A stretch of 64,000 bases of DNA from Bacteroidales bacterium (GTDB lineage Bacteria > Bacteroidota > Bacteroidia > Bacteroidales > P3): NCBI GenBank assembly GCA_017480185.1, contig JAFVBC010000025.1, forward strand, positions 43,523 through 107,522, given 5' to 3'. The notes beneath the pieces were generated by a model, which searched no databases, was not told the DNA's origin, and saw only the letters and a list, made by a program, of their open reading frames with translations. Below are positions 7,731 through 16,909 of this stretch, one piece after another (the stretch's first letter is position 1; every line of letters starts with the position of its first letter). The position numbers and the translations under genes were made by a program.

Positions 7731-9035
7731 ATGTCGGTTGCCATTACATTTGAAAATATCAGCAAACTGTATCGGCTGGGAGTAGTCTCAACAGGCACGT
7801 TGCACCACGATTTGAAGCGTTGGTGGGCAACGTCTGTGTTGAGGAAAGAAGACCCCTTTATGAAAGTGGGTGAAACCAACGACCGTAGCACTGCTGGAAA
7901 GAGCGACTATGTGTGGGCTTTGAAAGACATAAACCTTTCGATAGACCAGGGCGATGTGGTGGGGATAATAGGGCGCAACGGGGCTGGCAAGAGTACGTTG
8001 CTGAAGATTTTGTCGCGCATCACCTCACCGACCACTGGAACAATCAGAGCCAATGGACGCATAGGTGCTTTGCTTGAGGTGGGGACTGGCTTTCATCCCG
8101 AGATGACTGGTAGAGAAAACATCTTTCTTAACGGAGCCATACTCGGTATGAGTAAGCACGAAATAAGTCGAAAGCTGGATGCAATAGTCGACTTCAGTGG
8201 CTGCGAAAGATATATTGACACTCCCGTAAAACGCTACAGTAGTGGCATGATGGTAAGGCTTGGATTTGCTGTGGCAGCACACCTTGAGCCCGAGATTTTG
8301 GTGGTGGACGAAGTGTTGGCCGTTGGCGATGCCGAGTTCCAAAAAAAAGCCATTGGCAAAATGCAAGACGTGAGCCGAAGCGAGGGGCGCACGGTATTGT
8401 TTGTAAGCCACAATATGGCCGCGATTAAAAGCTTGTGTCGCAAGGGAGTGGTACTGAAAAATGGTCAGATTGATTATATGGGTACCGCTGCTGCATGTGT
8501 AGAACACTATATGGACTATTCAAACGACATAGAGTATTCCTCACAAACAACTATAACGAAAGCTCATCACGATCCTGGCACACTGCATGAATTGGAATAT
8601 TTGGAAGTGAGAATGCTCAACGATGTGCGTGCTGTTTCAACCGAAGAGCCTCTTCTTATTGAGGCTACCATTCGCCGAAACAAACCTTCGATACAGCAAT
8701 GCCAATTTGGCGTTATCGCGAAAAACCACACTGGCGCCTTTGCCTTTGCCAGTTATTCACAACCCATGCAACTGCCCAAAGAGGGGTCGTTGTTTAAGGT
8801 GGTTATAGAAGTACCCCACCACAACCTGGCTAAAGGGCTATATAGTTTTAATCTAAATATGTCTATTCAAGACTTTGCCTCGACCATACACGACTACGAT
8901 ATTGTGAGCGATGTGTTGGGCTTTGAAATAAGCTACGTGGATAAAGAGCACAAACGGCCTTTTACAACATGGACGCTTTCAACCAGTTGCAGTCCAATAG
9001 ATAGTTTTGCAAACATAACGGAGTGTTTAGAATAA
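7731..9035 (+). CDS. wzt: Polysaccharide ABC exporter ATPase with C-terminal glycan-recognition domain
   Basis: 434 residues. Walker A GRNGAGKST at 81-89, ABC signature YSSGM at 169-173 and Walker B ILVVDE at 189-194 define the ATPase. About 180 further residues follow (from about 250), predicted to be beta-rich, the size and place of the carbohydrate-binding Wzt C-terminal domain that recognises the modified end of the glycan in O9a-type systems. The N-terminus has an insert of about 45 residues before the Walker A strand, common in this subgroup. It works with Wzm at the inner membrane. A short 11-base gap separates it from the upstream gene. Confidence 0.92.
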   Translation: MSVAITFENISKLYRLGVVSTGTLHHDLKRWWATSVLRKEDPFMKVGETNDRSTAGKSDYVWALKDINLSIDQGDVVGIIGRNGAGKSTLLKILSRITSPTTGTIRANGRIGALLEVGTGFHPEMTGRENIFLNGAILGMSKHEISRKLDAIVDFSGCERYIDTPVKRYSSGMMVRLGFAVAAHLEPEILVVDEVLAVGDAEFQKKAIGKMQDVSRSEGRTVLFVSHNMAAIKSLCRKGVVLKNGQIDYMGTAAACVEHYMDYSNDIEYSSQTTITKAHHDPGTLHELEYLEVRMLNDVRAVSTEEPLLIEATIRRNKPSIQQCQFGVIAKNHTGAFAFASYSQPMQLPKEGSLFKVVIEVPHHNLAKGLYSFNLNMSIQDFASTIHDYDIVSDVLGFEISYVDKEHKRPFTTWTLSTSCSPIDSFANITECLE

Positions 9036-9079
9036 CCCTCATACTTCATCTACACAATCAAATACTACAAGTACACAGC

Positions 9080-9271
9080 ATGAATGATCACAAAACCTAC
9101 CTAAAGCCCGAGCTTATCGTGGTTGAAATGAATGTTGAACACGGGTATGCTATGTCGACACAAGCAACCGGATTCCCACTTCTTTCAGGAAATAAAAGTG
9201 GAAACAATGGGGGGAGTGTGAACCAATACGACGATGGTAGCAATTGGAGTTCTGCATCCGACTGGTTTTAA
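9080..9271 (+). CDS. Small 63-residue peptide with conserved-type leader (Y-x-KPE-x-x-VVE)
   Basis: The peptide begins MNDHKTYLKPELIVVEMN, then a short Met/Ser step (GYAMSTQ), then a Gly/Ser/Asn-rich tail ending NWSSASDWF. This layout (basic start, Y.KPE..VVE, short linker, Gly/Ser/Asn-rich variable tail) resembles a common class of very small Bacteroidales proteins with no established function. ATG 9080 is preferred over an upstream ATG at 9023 because the latter overlaps wzt and lacks the motif at the N-terminus. It is followed after 36 bases by a lipoprotein gene. It may be a secreted or modified peptide; this is inference. Confidence 0.65.
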   Translation: MNDHKTYLKPELIVVEMNVEHGYAMSTQATGFPLLSGNKSGNNGGSVNQYDDGSNWSSASDWF

Positions 9272-9307
9272 TAAACAATAGTTGGTTCATACTAATACAG
9301 CGTTGTT

Positions 9308-11401
9308 GTGAGAAAAAGACTTCTTCATACAATAATTTGCTTTAGCCTACTTGTGCTTTGTTCTTGTCAAAAAGACAATTATGTGCAGTTGCAAGCTAAA
9401 GTTGGGCGATATGCCAATAGTAGTAGCAAACTATATCTTGGTGAAAATCGAGTGGCCTACTGGAGCACACACGATGAACACCAAATAATGATCAATGGCA
9501 CTGGATACAACGTTGTCTACTCGAACGATGGCAATGCTGTGATTGAAAACGTAACGAACAGCGACGATGGTTTCTCGGCCATATACCCTGCCGACATAGT
9601 TTCCTCCATGTCGCGTAGCAGCGCGATTATCACCTTGCCCGCAGTTCAGGATTACACTACCGTTAACGGGAAGCAACAACTATATAGTCCAATGGCAGCA
9701 TATACTTCTGGAACCACACTGAGTTTACAGAACTTATGCTCACTACTTTGCATAAGCATAGCCAACCCTACTTCAGAACCCTTTGTGATGAAAGAGATTA
9801 CTGTAGCCACAGCCAATTGTTCGCTATGTGGTAGAGCTACGGTAACGATTGACGAAACGTCAACAATCAGCATGGATGCACCAACATCATCTACCAAAAG
9901 TGTATCACTATCCTTCCTTGCCATGCCCGACACCATTGCCGTTGGCGAAACAAAAGACTATTATGTGATTGTACCACCCTTTACGTCCGATGATTTAACG
10001 GTGGGCATTGTGGGCAATACCCCACAAAACAACTACACATGGAAGAAACAGGCCTCGGGGAAGACTCTGCCCAGCAACATGATTGCCCGTGGGCCACAAG
10101 CCACGTCAGACTTTATTGCCACAACGCTTATTGGCAGTGGTACAGCAGCATCGCCCTATCTAATTGCCAACTGCAACGACCTAACCATTATGCGCAACGT
10201 GGTAAACACACAAAACAGTACCTACGGCAGCGCATATTATAAACTTATTTACGACATTGACTGCGACACAATTACACATTCACCAATAGGCAAAAACGTT
10301 AGCAATGCCTTTATGGGACACTTCGATGGCAATAATCATAGCATTACGATAAGGCGCGTAATGCCAGTTGTATCTTTGGGCGATGCTTATGTCGGTCTGT
10401 TTGGAGTGGTATCGGGCAGTGCTATCGTGGAGAACACAACACTTCACGGAATAATCAATGCCGAAATTCAATCAGGTACTACCACCAATATCTATGTGGG
10501 GGGTGTTTGCGCTCTTTGCAGTCGCGAAACCGTCTCTTTCCGCAACCTAACAAACTATGCTACAATCGTTGTAGCGGCAGCGTCTGTTGATGCCTCGGGA
10601 AGTATGTGCATTGGGGGCATCTGTGGCCAAAGCGTTGGTATGTCAACTCAATGCGTCAACCATGCAGACATGCGTGCAAATTGTAGTGGAACCCTATTTG
10701 CAGGGGGGATCGTTGGCCAACTGAAATTAAACACGGCTGGCACAAACATTTCCAACTGTGGCAATACGGGTAGCATAGAGGGAATTTCGTCGTCAACACG
10801 CGCATCCTACGCCTCCCAATACCGCAACATCTGCGTGGGTGGAATAGTGGGTCTATGGGGCGACTATGAATCAGCGAAAACCTATAATTGCAAAATCATA
10901 AATAGCTTTAACAATGGCGACCTTACGGCCACAGCCACCAACACCACAAAAGATGGATGTGCTTGCTGCGGTGGAATAGTGGGTGGAACATTGCTCACCA
11001 CAGCCACTATAGGCAACTGTTACAACACAGGCATTATCCAAAGCGAACAAAACACCGCTCAGGGTTTGTCGGCTGGCATTCTGGCTGGTGGAGCACTGCA
11101 AAGTACCCAAAATCGCATAGAGGTTGTTATGAATACCACAACACCCATTTGTCGCACCACTGGTGGTGGCATCAGTGCTGGAGCAGGCATAGTAGCATCG
11201 GGGAAAGGAGCGGTGTGCCAATACGCAGCGTATTCGGCTAAAACAGTTAATGTAGACGGAGTTAGTATCAGTGCCTCTGAAATTCCAGCGAGTTGGCCAC
11301 ACAATAATAGCAACATTACAGCAAGCACAGACGAACTAACTCTTTCCACACTTAATGGTCTAATATCACAACGTGGCTCATCAGACTACACCACCTGGTA
11401 G
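9308..11401 (+). CDS. Fimbrillin-like lipoprotein with GLUG-type repeats
   Basis: 697 residues from a GTG start. A lipoprotein signal peptide ends in LVLCSC, giving a lipidated Cys at about residue 19-20. Residues up to about 260 resemble the fimbrillin-like/Mfa N-terminal fold (GFSAIYPADIV, a YSPMAAY region, VPPF). After about 275 come repeated GLUG-like units ([57 protein letters not shown]), typical of surface adhesins with a beta-solenoid. It is rich in Cys in the repeat part. It is probably exposed on the cell surface. Its place inside a glycan locus, right after the exporter, is odd. Confidence 0.85.
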   Translation: MRKRLLHTIICFSLLVLCSCQKDNYVQLQAKVGRYANSSSKLYLGENRVAYWSTHDEHQIMINGTGYNVVYSNDGNAVIENVTNSDDGFSAIYPADIVSSMSRSSAIITLPAVQDYTTVNGKQQLYSPMAAYTSGTTLSLQNLCSLLCISIANPTSEPFVMKEITVATANCSLCGRATVTIDETSTISMDAPTSSTKSVSLSFLAMPDTIAVGETKDYYVIVPPFTSDDLTVGIVGNTPQNNYTWKKQASGKTLPSNMIARGPQATSDFIATTLIGSGTAASPYLIANCNDLTIMRNVVNTQNSTYGSAYYKLIYDIDCDTITHSPIGKNVSNAFMGHFDGNNHSITIRRVMPVVSLGDAYVGLFGVVSGSAIVENTTLHGIINAEIQSGTTTNIYVGGVCALCSRETVSFRNLTNYATIVVAAASVDASGSMCIGGICGQSVGMSTQCVNHADMRANCSGTLFAGGIVGQLKLNTAGTNISNCGNTGSIEGISSSTRASYASQYRNICVGGIVGLWGDYESAKTYNCKIINSFNNGDLTATATNTTKDGCACCGGIVGGTLLTTATIGNCYNTGIIQSEQNTAQGLSAGILAGGALQSTQNRIEVVMNTTTPICRTTGGGISAGAGIVASGKGAVCQYAAYSAKTVNVDGVSISASEIPASWPHNNSNITASTDELTLSTLNGLISQRGSSDYTTW

Positions 11402-11419
11402 CCACTCATCCATCAGTAA

Positions 11420-12199
11420 ATGATACCACGCATAATACACTATTGTTGGTTTGGTCATGGCCTTATGCCACAAACACAAGCAGACTACATAAAACATTGG
11501 ATGGAACTTCATCCAACGTGGCAGATTATGCGATGGGACGAAAAAACATTTCCTCTCTCATTTTGCGAATACACTAATCTTGCGGCTAAAAAACGCAAGT
11601 GGGCTTTCGTGTCCGATGTGGCACGGCTTTATGTTCTGCAAAAATATGGCGGTGTATATCTCGACACCGATGTCGAGCTTTTTTCTCCCCTTGATTCTTT
11701 TCTTGACAACTCTTTGTTTTCTGGTGTAGAAATATACCCTACTGAGTTTGAAAAATACGGCAAGCCATTACTTGATGCCGAAGGAGCGCCACTCAACCAT
11801 TCAGATGGCATACCCTACTGCGGCTTTCTATCGGCCATATTAGGATCAACTCCTGACCATCTCCTGATCAACGCCCTATTAAATCACTATCAAGGCCTAT
11901 CTTTTCAGGGCATGGTAGAGCTTTTTCAGGGTGAAGTCATAGATGGGTTACTTGCAAGCCATGCTGTCGAGCACGGATTCCGATACGTGGACTGCTTACA
12001 GCGCCTACCTCTCATGACCATCTATCCGTCCAGCACCTTCGCCTATCCTGGCGTACCCCTTACCAGCCAAGCTGTAGCATATCACCATACCGTTCAGTCG
12101 TGGACGCCAAAAACAGCAACACAAAAGGCGTTCATGTGGCTTGACAAAGCGCACTTATTGAAACCCTATCGTACGTTAAAACAGAGGATAAAACGATGA
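11420..12199 (+). CDS. Glycosyltransferase family 32 (DXD-type)
   Basis: 259 residues. It begins MIPRIIHYCWFG, the family-32 start ("PKIIHY.WFG"), and has SDVARLYVLQKYGGVYLDTDVE with the metal-binding DTD at residues 82-84. This is the capsular/Och1-like group of retaining sugar transferases. It transfers an unknown sugar in the cytoplasm. The end overlaps the next gene by 4 bases. A second GT32 lies at 22422-23141. Confidence 0.9.
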   Translation: MIPRIIHYCWFGHGLMPQTQADYIKHWMELHPTWQIMRWDEKTFPLSFCEYTNLAAKKRKWAFVSDVARLYVLQKYGGVYLDTDVELFSPLDSFLDNSLFSGVEIYPTEFEKYGKPLLDAEGAPLNHSDGIPYCGFLSAILGSTPDHLLINALLNHYQGLSFQGMVELFQGEVIDGLLASHAVEHGFRYVDCLQRLPLMTIYPSSTFAYPGVPLTSQAVAYHHTVQSWTPKTATQKAFMWLDKAHLLKPYRTLKQRIKR

Positions 12200-13317
12200 G
12201 CCACGACTGGAACAAGAAATGGACAGTGCTGTATGTGTGTACCGACTGGGATATTGTAGAGGGGTCGGGCGCAAGTTTGATAGATATGATACAGTCTGCC
12301 AGAGGTAATATAGAGCCCATAGTACTGGTTAGACATGAAGGGGCTGTGAGTCGCAGACTCGCACAACAAGGCATTCAGACTATCGTTGTGCCATTTTTTT
12401 ACATTTGGGAGAAATTACCGAGTCTGAAAACTTTTCTGCGCTACCTTTTCTTAAACGAGAGATGTGCAAGAAAGATAAAGAAGAAACTTGGAGGCAAGCA
12501 TGTTGACATAGTCCACACCAACACCACGGTAACAACTGTTGGGGTGGTCCTATCACGCATACTTGGAGCAAAACACGTGTGGCATCTGCGAGAAGATTTG
12601 CAACGCATCAATATTGCTCCATATATGGGCATGAAGCGCTTAAAGAGAGCTATATCCAGGGCTGACGCACGTATAGCCGTGTCGGCAGCAATACACGAAG
12701 CCTGGCCACAATATAGCGATAATACTTTCGTCCTACCCGACTGTGTGTTTCAGTCTGCACCCACGCAAACACCTCTCAATGCTACCCGTCAACACTACTT
12801 TCTTTTCCTTTCCATACACATCAATTACATCAAAGGTGCCGACTTGGCCGTTGAATCATTTTGCCAAGCACAGATTGACGACGATTATAAACTGCTTATG
12901 GTTGGCAATTGCACTACAGAATATAAGCAACATCTACTTTCCATAGCCAGTCAGTACAACAAAGCCAATCGTATAGACTTTCTTTCTCCAACCGACAGTG
13001 TTGAGTCGCTGTTTCGCAATGCTTCTGGACTTCTTCAGTGCAGCGCAAACGAATCTCTCGGCCGAGTTTCCATTGAGGCCATGGCCTACGGCTGCCCACT
13101 CATTGCTCGTTTGGGAATGGGCAACAGTCAAATTGTGGAAGACGGTCGCACAGGATTCTTGTTCGACACTGCCAATCAGTGTGCCAGAATCATTGAAAGC
13201 GTTGCAAAGCACTATCCCTCCAACGTTTGCGACAATGCCTACCATCAAGTGTGTCAACAATATGTGGCCGACGTGTTTAGTCCTAAATTGTTAAACATCT
13301 ACAATCAGGTAATGTAA
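12196..13317 (+). CDS. Glycosyltransferase family 4
   Basis: 373 residues with a GT-B layout. The N-terminal domain has an acceptor-side Rossmann pattern (VDIVHTNTTVTTVG, HVWHLREDL). The C-terminal domain has the family signature NESLGRVSIEAMAYGCPLIAR with the E-x7-E pair, then GRTGFLFD. The start overlaps the GT32 gene by 4 bases and the stop shares one base with the next start (TAATG). Donor sugar unknown. Confidence 0.9.
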   Translation: MSHDWNKKWTVLYVCTDWDIVEGSGASLIDMIQSARGNIEPIVLVRHEGAVSRRLAQQGIQTIVVPFFYIWEKLPSLKTFLRYLFLNERCARKIKKKLGGKHVDIVHTNTTVTTVGVVLSRILGAKHVWHLREDLQRINIAPYMGMKRLKRAISRADARIAVSAAIHEAWPQYSDNTFVLPDCVFQSAPTQTPLNATRQHYFLFLSIHINYIKGADLAVESFCQAQIDDDYKLLMVGNCTTEYKQHLLSIASQYNKANRIDFLSPTDSVESLFRNASGLLQCSANESLGRVSIEAMAYGCPLIARLGMGNSQIVEDGRTGFLFDTANQCARIIESVAKHYPSNVCDNAYHQVCQQYVADVFSPKLLNIYNQVM

Positions 13318-14234
13318 TGAGACCTGCAGTGTCGGTGATAGTGCCCAACTACAATCATGCTCCGTTCCTCAAACAGCGCATGCAGAGCATACTGTCTCAA
13401 ACTTTCACCGACTTTGAGATTATACTACTCGACGACTGCTCTACTGACAACAGCCAAGAAATACTGCAACAATACGCCACCCTTCCCCAAACCGCCTACG
13501 TCGAAGTAAACAAAAAAAACAGTGGCCGACCTTTTCTCCAATGGGAGAAAGGGATAGAGAAGGCTCATGGCGAATGGATATGGATAGCCGAAACCGACGA
13601 TTGGTGCGAGCCTGAACTACTTGAGAATCTTATCAAAGCTGCAAACGAAAACAAAGAATGTGGCCTTGCCTATTGCACCACCATTCACGAGTATGGCAGC
13701 CACTCATGGTGCCCCACATACGATAAACAGACAAGATACCATACTTCTTCCGATTTTCTAACCAACAACCTGCTTACAAAGAATACTCTGTGCAATGCAT
13801 CGGGGCTGATATTCCGACGAGATATTTTCATGTCGGTCGACACTACAGCCTTTGAAAACATGCGCCTGTGCGCCGATTGGATGCTCTACGCCCACATTTG
13901 CGCACAGTGCACAGTGGCCGAAGTAAGCCTACCTCTCAACCACTATCGCATTCATCAGCACAATTCATCAACTTCTAAGGCTCAACTTGTCAACAGTTTT
14001 ATCGAAGGCATTGCCGTGGTCGACTACATCAGTTCTCTATTTAAGATAAACACATCGCGCAACAATACCACATGGGCAAAGCAATGGGCAAAGGCCTCCG
14101 CTTTGCACAAGTTTTCCTGCCACGACAACATTTCCATTGCCAAAACATTCACACGGCGACACACTGCCATAGTAATTTTGTTCTTATTCCTAAACCCATG
14201 GTACACACTACGGAAGAAAACACAGTTACAATAG
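13317..14234 (+). CDS. Glycosyltransferase family 2
   Basis: 305 residues with GT-A fold. VSVIVPNYNHAPFL at residues 5-18, the nucleotide-binding LLDDCSTDNS at 38-46 and the metal-site region ETDDW near residue 92 are clear. There is no membrane span. It begins one base after the stop of the upstream GT4. Its 3' end overlaps the next gene by 37 bases. Likely adds one sugar to the growing chain; specificity cannot be read. Confidence 0.9.
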   Translation: MRPAVSVIVPNYNHAPFLKQRMQSILSQTFTDFEIILLDDCSTDNSQEILQQYATLPQTAYVEVNKKNSGRPFLQWEKGIEKAHGEWIWIAETDDWCEPELLENLIKAANENKECGLAYCTTIHEYGSHSWCPTYDKQTRYHTSSDFLTNNLLTKNTLCNASGLIFRRDIFMSVDTTAFENMRLCADWMLYAHICAQCTVAEVSLPLNHYRIHQHNSSTSKAQLVNSFIEGIAVVDYISSLFKINTSRNNTTWAKQWAKASALHKFSCHDNISIAKTFTRRHTAIVILFLFLNPWYTLRKKTQLQ

Positions 14235-15208
14235 TGCTACCCGTCTATAATGGCGAGGCTTTCCTACGCCAAGCCATTGACAGCATTCTTGCACAAACAT
14301 TCACGGACTATGAACTTTGGGTGGTAAACGACGGGTCTACCGACGGCAGTATGGCCATTGTGGAGGGTTATGCCGACTCTCGAATTGTAAGAAAAGATAA
14401 CCCCAGCAACCTTGGATTGGTTGCCACTCTCAACAACACTTTCGCACAAATCACCACTCCTTTCATCGCTCGAATGGATGCCGACGACATTTGGCACCCA
14501 CGCAAACTTGAACTTCAGATGGCACATTTACGCCAACACCCCTCCGTTGGCATTTGTGGTACATCTATTCACAAATTTGGCGACATTGACCAAACAATGA
14601 TCTTCCCCAAAGAAAGCAATGCTTTGAAAGTGGGGCTACTTTTCTATTGCATGATGAGCCACCCCAGTGTGGTGTTCCGACGCGAATCTATCCTAAAGCA
14701 CAATCTTACATACAATCCCGATTTCTTCCCTGCCGAAGACTATAAATTGTGGATTGATGCACTTAAGGTTACCGACATTCACAACTTGCAAACGCCATTG
14801 GTGGAATACCGTCAACACGAAAATCAAATTTGTCGAAAGAAACACCACAAACAACTCGACCTTGAAAGCAAACTACGAGAGGAGCAGTTACGACTCATCT
14901 ACCCCAACCCAACTGCCGAGGAGATAGCCTACCACCTTACACATTTTGTTGCGCTAAACCCTCAGTCCGATGCCGAAGTGCTGCAGATGCTTCGCTGGAA
15001 ATCCCGTCTTTGCCAAGTCAACCGACAAAATAGATTTATAGAACCGACCATATTTGACCGCGAATTGACCCGATATGTAGGCAACGCCATTCGCAACTAC
15101 TACGCATCTTCATGGCAAGGTATTCGTCATCACATTGCCACGAAACGATATAAAAGCCTTGACACAAAACATAATCTTTCACTAATTTTGCATCGTCATG
15201 GCCGATAG
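14198..15208 (+). CDS. Glycosyltransferase family 2
   Basis: 336 residues from ATG 14198. TIVLPVYNGEAFLRQAIDSILAQ, VVNDGSTDGS and ARMDADDI give the standard GT2 donor and metal sites. An earlier in-frame ATG at 14072 would add 42 residues with no family match and a 163-base overlap with the gene before, so I reject it. The 37-base overlap that remains is real and suggests translational coupling. The C-terminal 100 residues are basic and helical. Confidence 0.88.
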   Translation: MVHTTEENTVTIVLPVYNGEAFLRQAIDSILAQTFTDYELWVVNDGSTDGSMAIVEGYADSRIVRKDNPSNLGLVATLNNTFAQITTPFIARMDADDIWHPRKLELQMAHLRQHPSVGICGTSIHKFGDIDQTMIFPKESNALKVGLLFYCMMSHPSVVFRRESILKHNLTYNPDFFPAEDYKLWIDALKVTDIHNLQTPLVEYRQHENQICRKKHHKQLDLESKLREEQLRLIYPNPTAEEIAYHLTHFVALNPQSDAEVLQMLRWKSRLCQVNRQNRFIEPTIFDRELTRYVGNAIRNYYASSWQGIRHHIATKRYKSLDTKHNLSLILHRHGR

Positions 15209-16214
15209 CACAAACTCAACCAACAGGCCTCTTATCGTTACCCTAACGCCTGTATGCAACGAGGGGCACCTGCTACGTGCTTTTCTGACGGCTGTGTGCT
15301 CGTGGAGCGACCGCGTAATACTCTGTTTTCAAAACTGCACCGACAACAGCATATCCACGGCTCAGGAGTTTCCGCAAGTAACCATGATGTATAATCCCGA
15401 CCCACAAATGGATATGAGCCATGCACGAGCCATGCTTTTCGACGAAGCCGATAAGATTATGCAAGACAAAATAGTGTTTGCCATCGACGCCGACGAGTTT
15501 CTTTCCGAAGGCTTCACGGAAACTTCTGGCTGGCAAACAATCATGCAGTCTCACCCCAATACGGTATTCTCTTTTCAATGGATAAACCTCTATTACGACT
15601 TCTCACACCATCTTCCCTGTGCTGGCCAATACCACGAATTTGCCATTCATCCACAGCCCGGTATGCCTATCGCCCCAATTTATCGGCAGGTGGAAACTCG
15701 CCCCGTGCACGAGAGCCGCGTACCCTGTCTGTCAGACTATACCTATATGCAGGTCGACGATATCTTTTTCGTACATCTCGGACAGATAAATGCTCAACGC
15801 AACGCCGACAAACAATGTTTCTATCAGGTGCAGACCGTAGCCCGATTGCAAAGTCGCATTAGTGCCATCGCTTTATACCGCAACTACCATCCCCAGCCTT
15901 TCGTCCGACCTCTCAAAAACGAAGTTCGCATCTGCACTGCCGATGGTATATCTGTCGTCGATAAAATAATACCCCCCCCAGGCAACAGCAACCACTACAC
16001 CCAACAAACACTGCAAATACTTCAGCAATATGGCGTTGCTCCTTTCATCAATCTCGATATATGGGACAACCCATCCATAGCCAACGCCCACCTCACCCCC
16101 ACACGCAACACTTGGCAGAAATTGCTTGCGTTCTACCTACGACTATCGCAACCCATTCATCAAACTCTCGTGGTCAGGGCAATTGACAAGATGCTTAAAC
16201 TCTTCACTTTATGA
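15198..16214 (+). CDS. Glycosyltransferase family 2 (divergent)
   Basis: 338 residues. LIVTLTPVCNEGHLLRAFL opens the fold and VFAIDADEFLSEGF carries the DxD metal site. The usual DDGSTD motif is replaced by FQNCTDNS, as in the group that contains LpxE/WaaE-like or "beta-1,4 glucosyltransferase"-type enzymes. It overlaps its upstream neighbour by 11 bases and the downstream deacetylase by 4. The coding sequence contains a run of eight C at 15972-15979 (KIIPPPG), in frame in this assembly. Confidence 0.82.
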   Translation: MADSTNSTNRPLIVTLTPVCNEGHLLRAFLTAVCSWSDRVILCFQNCTDNSISTAQEFPQVTMMYNPDPQMDMSHARAMLFDEADKIMQDKIVFAIDADEFLSEGFTETSGWQTIMQSHPNTVFSFQWINLYYDFSHHLPCAGQYHEFAIHPQPGMPIAPIYRQVETRPVHESRVPCLSDYTYMQVDDIFFVHLGQINAQRNADKQCFYQVQTVARLQSRISAIALYRNYHPQPFVRPLKNEVRICTADGISVVDKIIPPPGNSNHYTQQTLQILQQYGVAPFINLDIWDNPSIANAHLTPTRNTWQKLLAFYLRLSQPIHQTLVVRAIDKMLKLFTL

Positions 16215-16909
16215 TATTATATCGCCGACTAAACAATCTTTTACACCCCAAGCTGGGAAAAATTCTCATGCTTCACCGTGTGTCGGCCTCTCGTTCCAAC
16301 TCTCCATCTTTACGTCAACTGGAGGTTACTCCATCTTTTCTTGAAGAAACAATTATATCATTCCGCAACCTGAACTACGACTTTATTGGCATATCCGATG
16401 TGATGCAACTTGTCAAAACGGCCAACCACCACAAACCATTCGTGTGCTTCACTTTCGATGATGGCTACCTTGACACCCTCACCACCGCCCTACCCATACT
16501 GCAACGCCACGGTGTGCCATTATGCATTTATCTCACAAACCATTTTATTGACGGCTCATCTTCTCCGCATTGGGACAGCACCGCCCCCATGCTTTCCGCT
16601 TCAGACCTACGCACACTGGCGCGCGACCCTCTTTGCACCATCGGGGCACACACACTCTCTCATCCACATCTTTCCTTGCTCACGCCTCAACAACAGCGAG
16701 AAGAGATTATACAAGGGAGACAACAATTGGAGCAACTTGTCTCACAGCCCATAAATCATTTTGCCTACCCCCACGGCGACTACAACCAAACAACCATCAA
16801 TCTTGTGCGCGAGGCTGGTTTCAAAACTGCCGTAACCTGTTCCGGACGGCACATCCGTAGCAACTCACATCCTTTAATCCTCGACCGAATAATATTACAA
16901 CAATCATGA
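16211..16909 (+). CDS. Polysaccharide deacetylase (NodB homology domain)
   Basis: 232 residues. The NodB metal and catalytic motifs are intact: TFDDGY at 81-86 (catalytic Asp and metal Asp), H-x3-HPH in IGAHTLSHPHL near 144-154, and FAYPHGDY further on. The family (carbohydrate esterase 4) removes N-acetyl groups from sugar polymers. No signal peptide is seen, so it may act on a lipid-linked precursor in the cytoplasm, or be misassigned in location. Overlaps its neighbours by 4 bases on each side. Confidence 0.88.
   Translation: MILYRRLNNLLHPKLGKILMLHRVSASRSNSPSLRQLEVTPSFLEETIISFRNLNYDFIGISDVMQLVKTANHHKPFVCFTFDDGYLDTLTTALPILQRHGVPLCIYLTNHFIDGSSSPHWDSTAPMLSASDLRTLARDPLCTIGAHTLSHPHLSLLTPQQQREEIIQGRQQLEQLVSQPINHFAYPHGDYNQTTINLVREAGFKTAVTCSGRHIRSNSHPLILDRIILQQS

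Noticed and set aside
9023-9079. Upstream extension of the small peptide
   Set aside because: It would overlap wzt and removes the motif from the N-terminus; the ATG at 9080 fits better.
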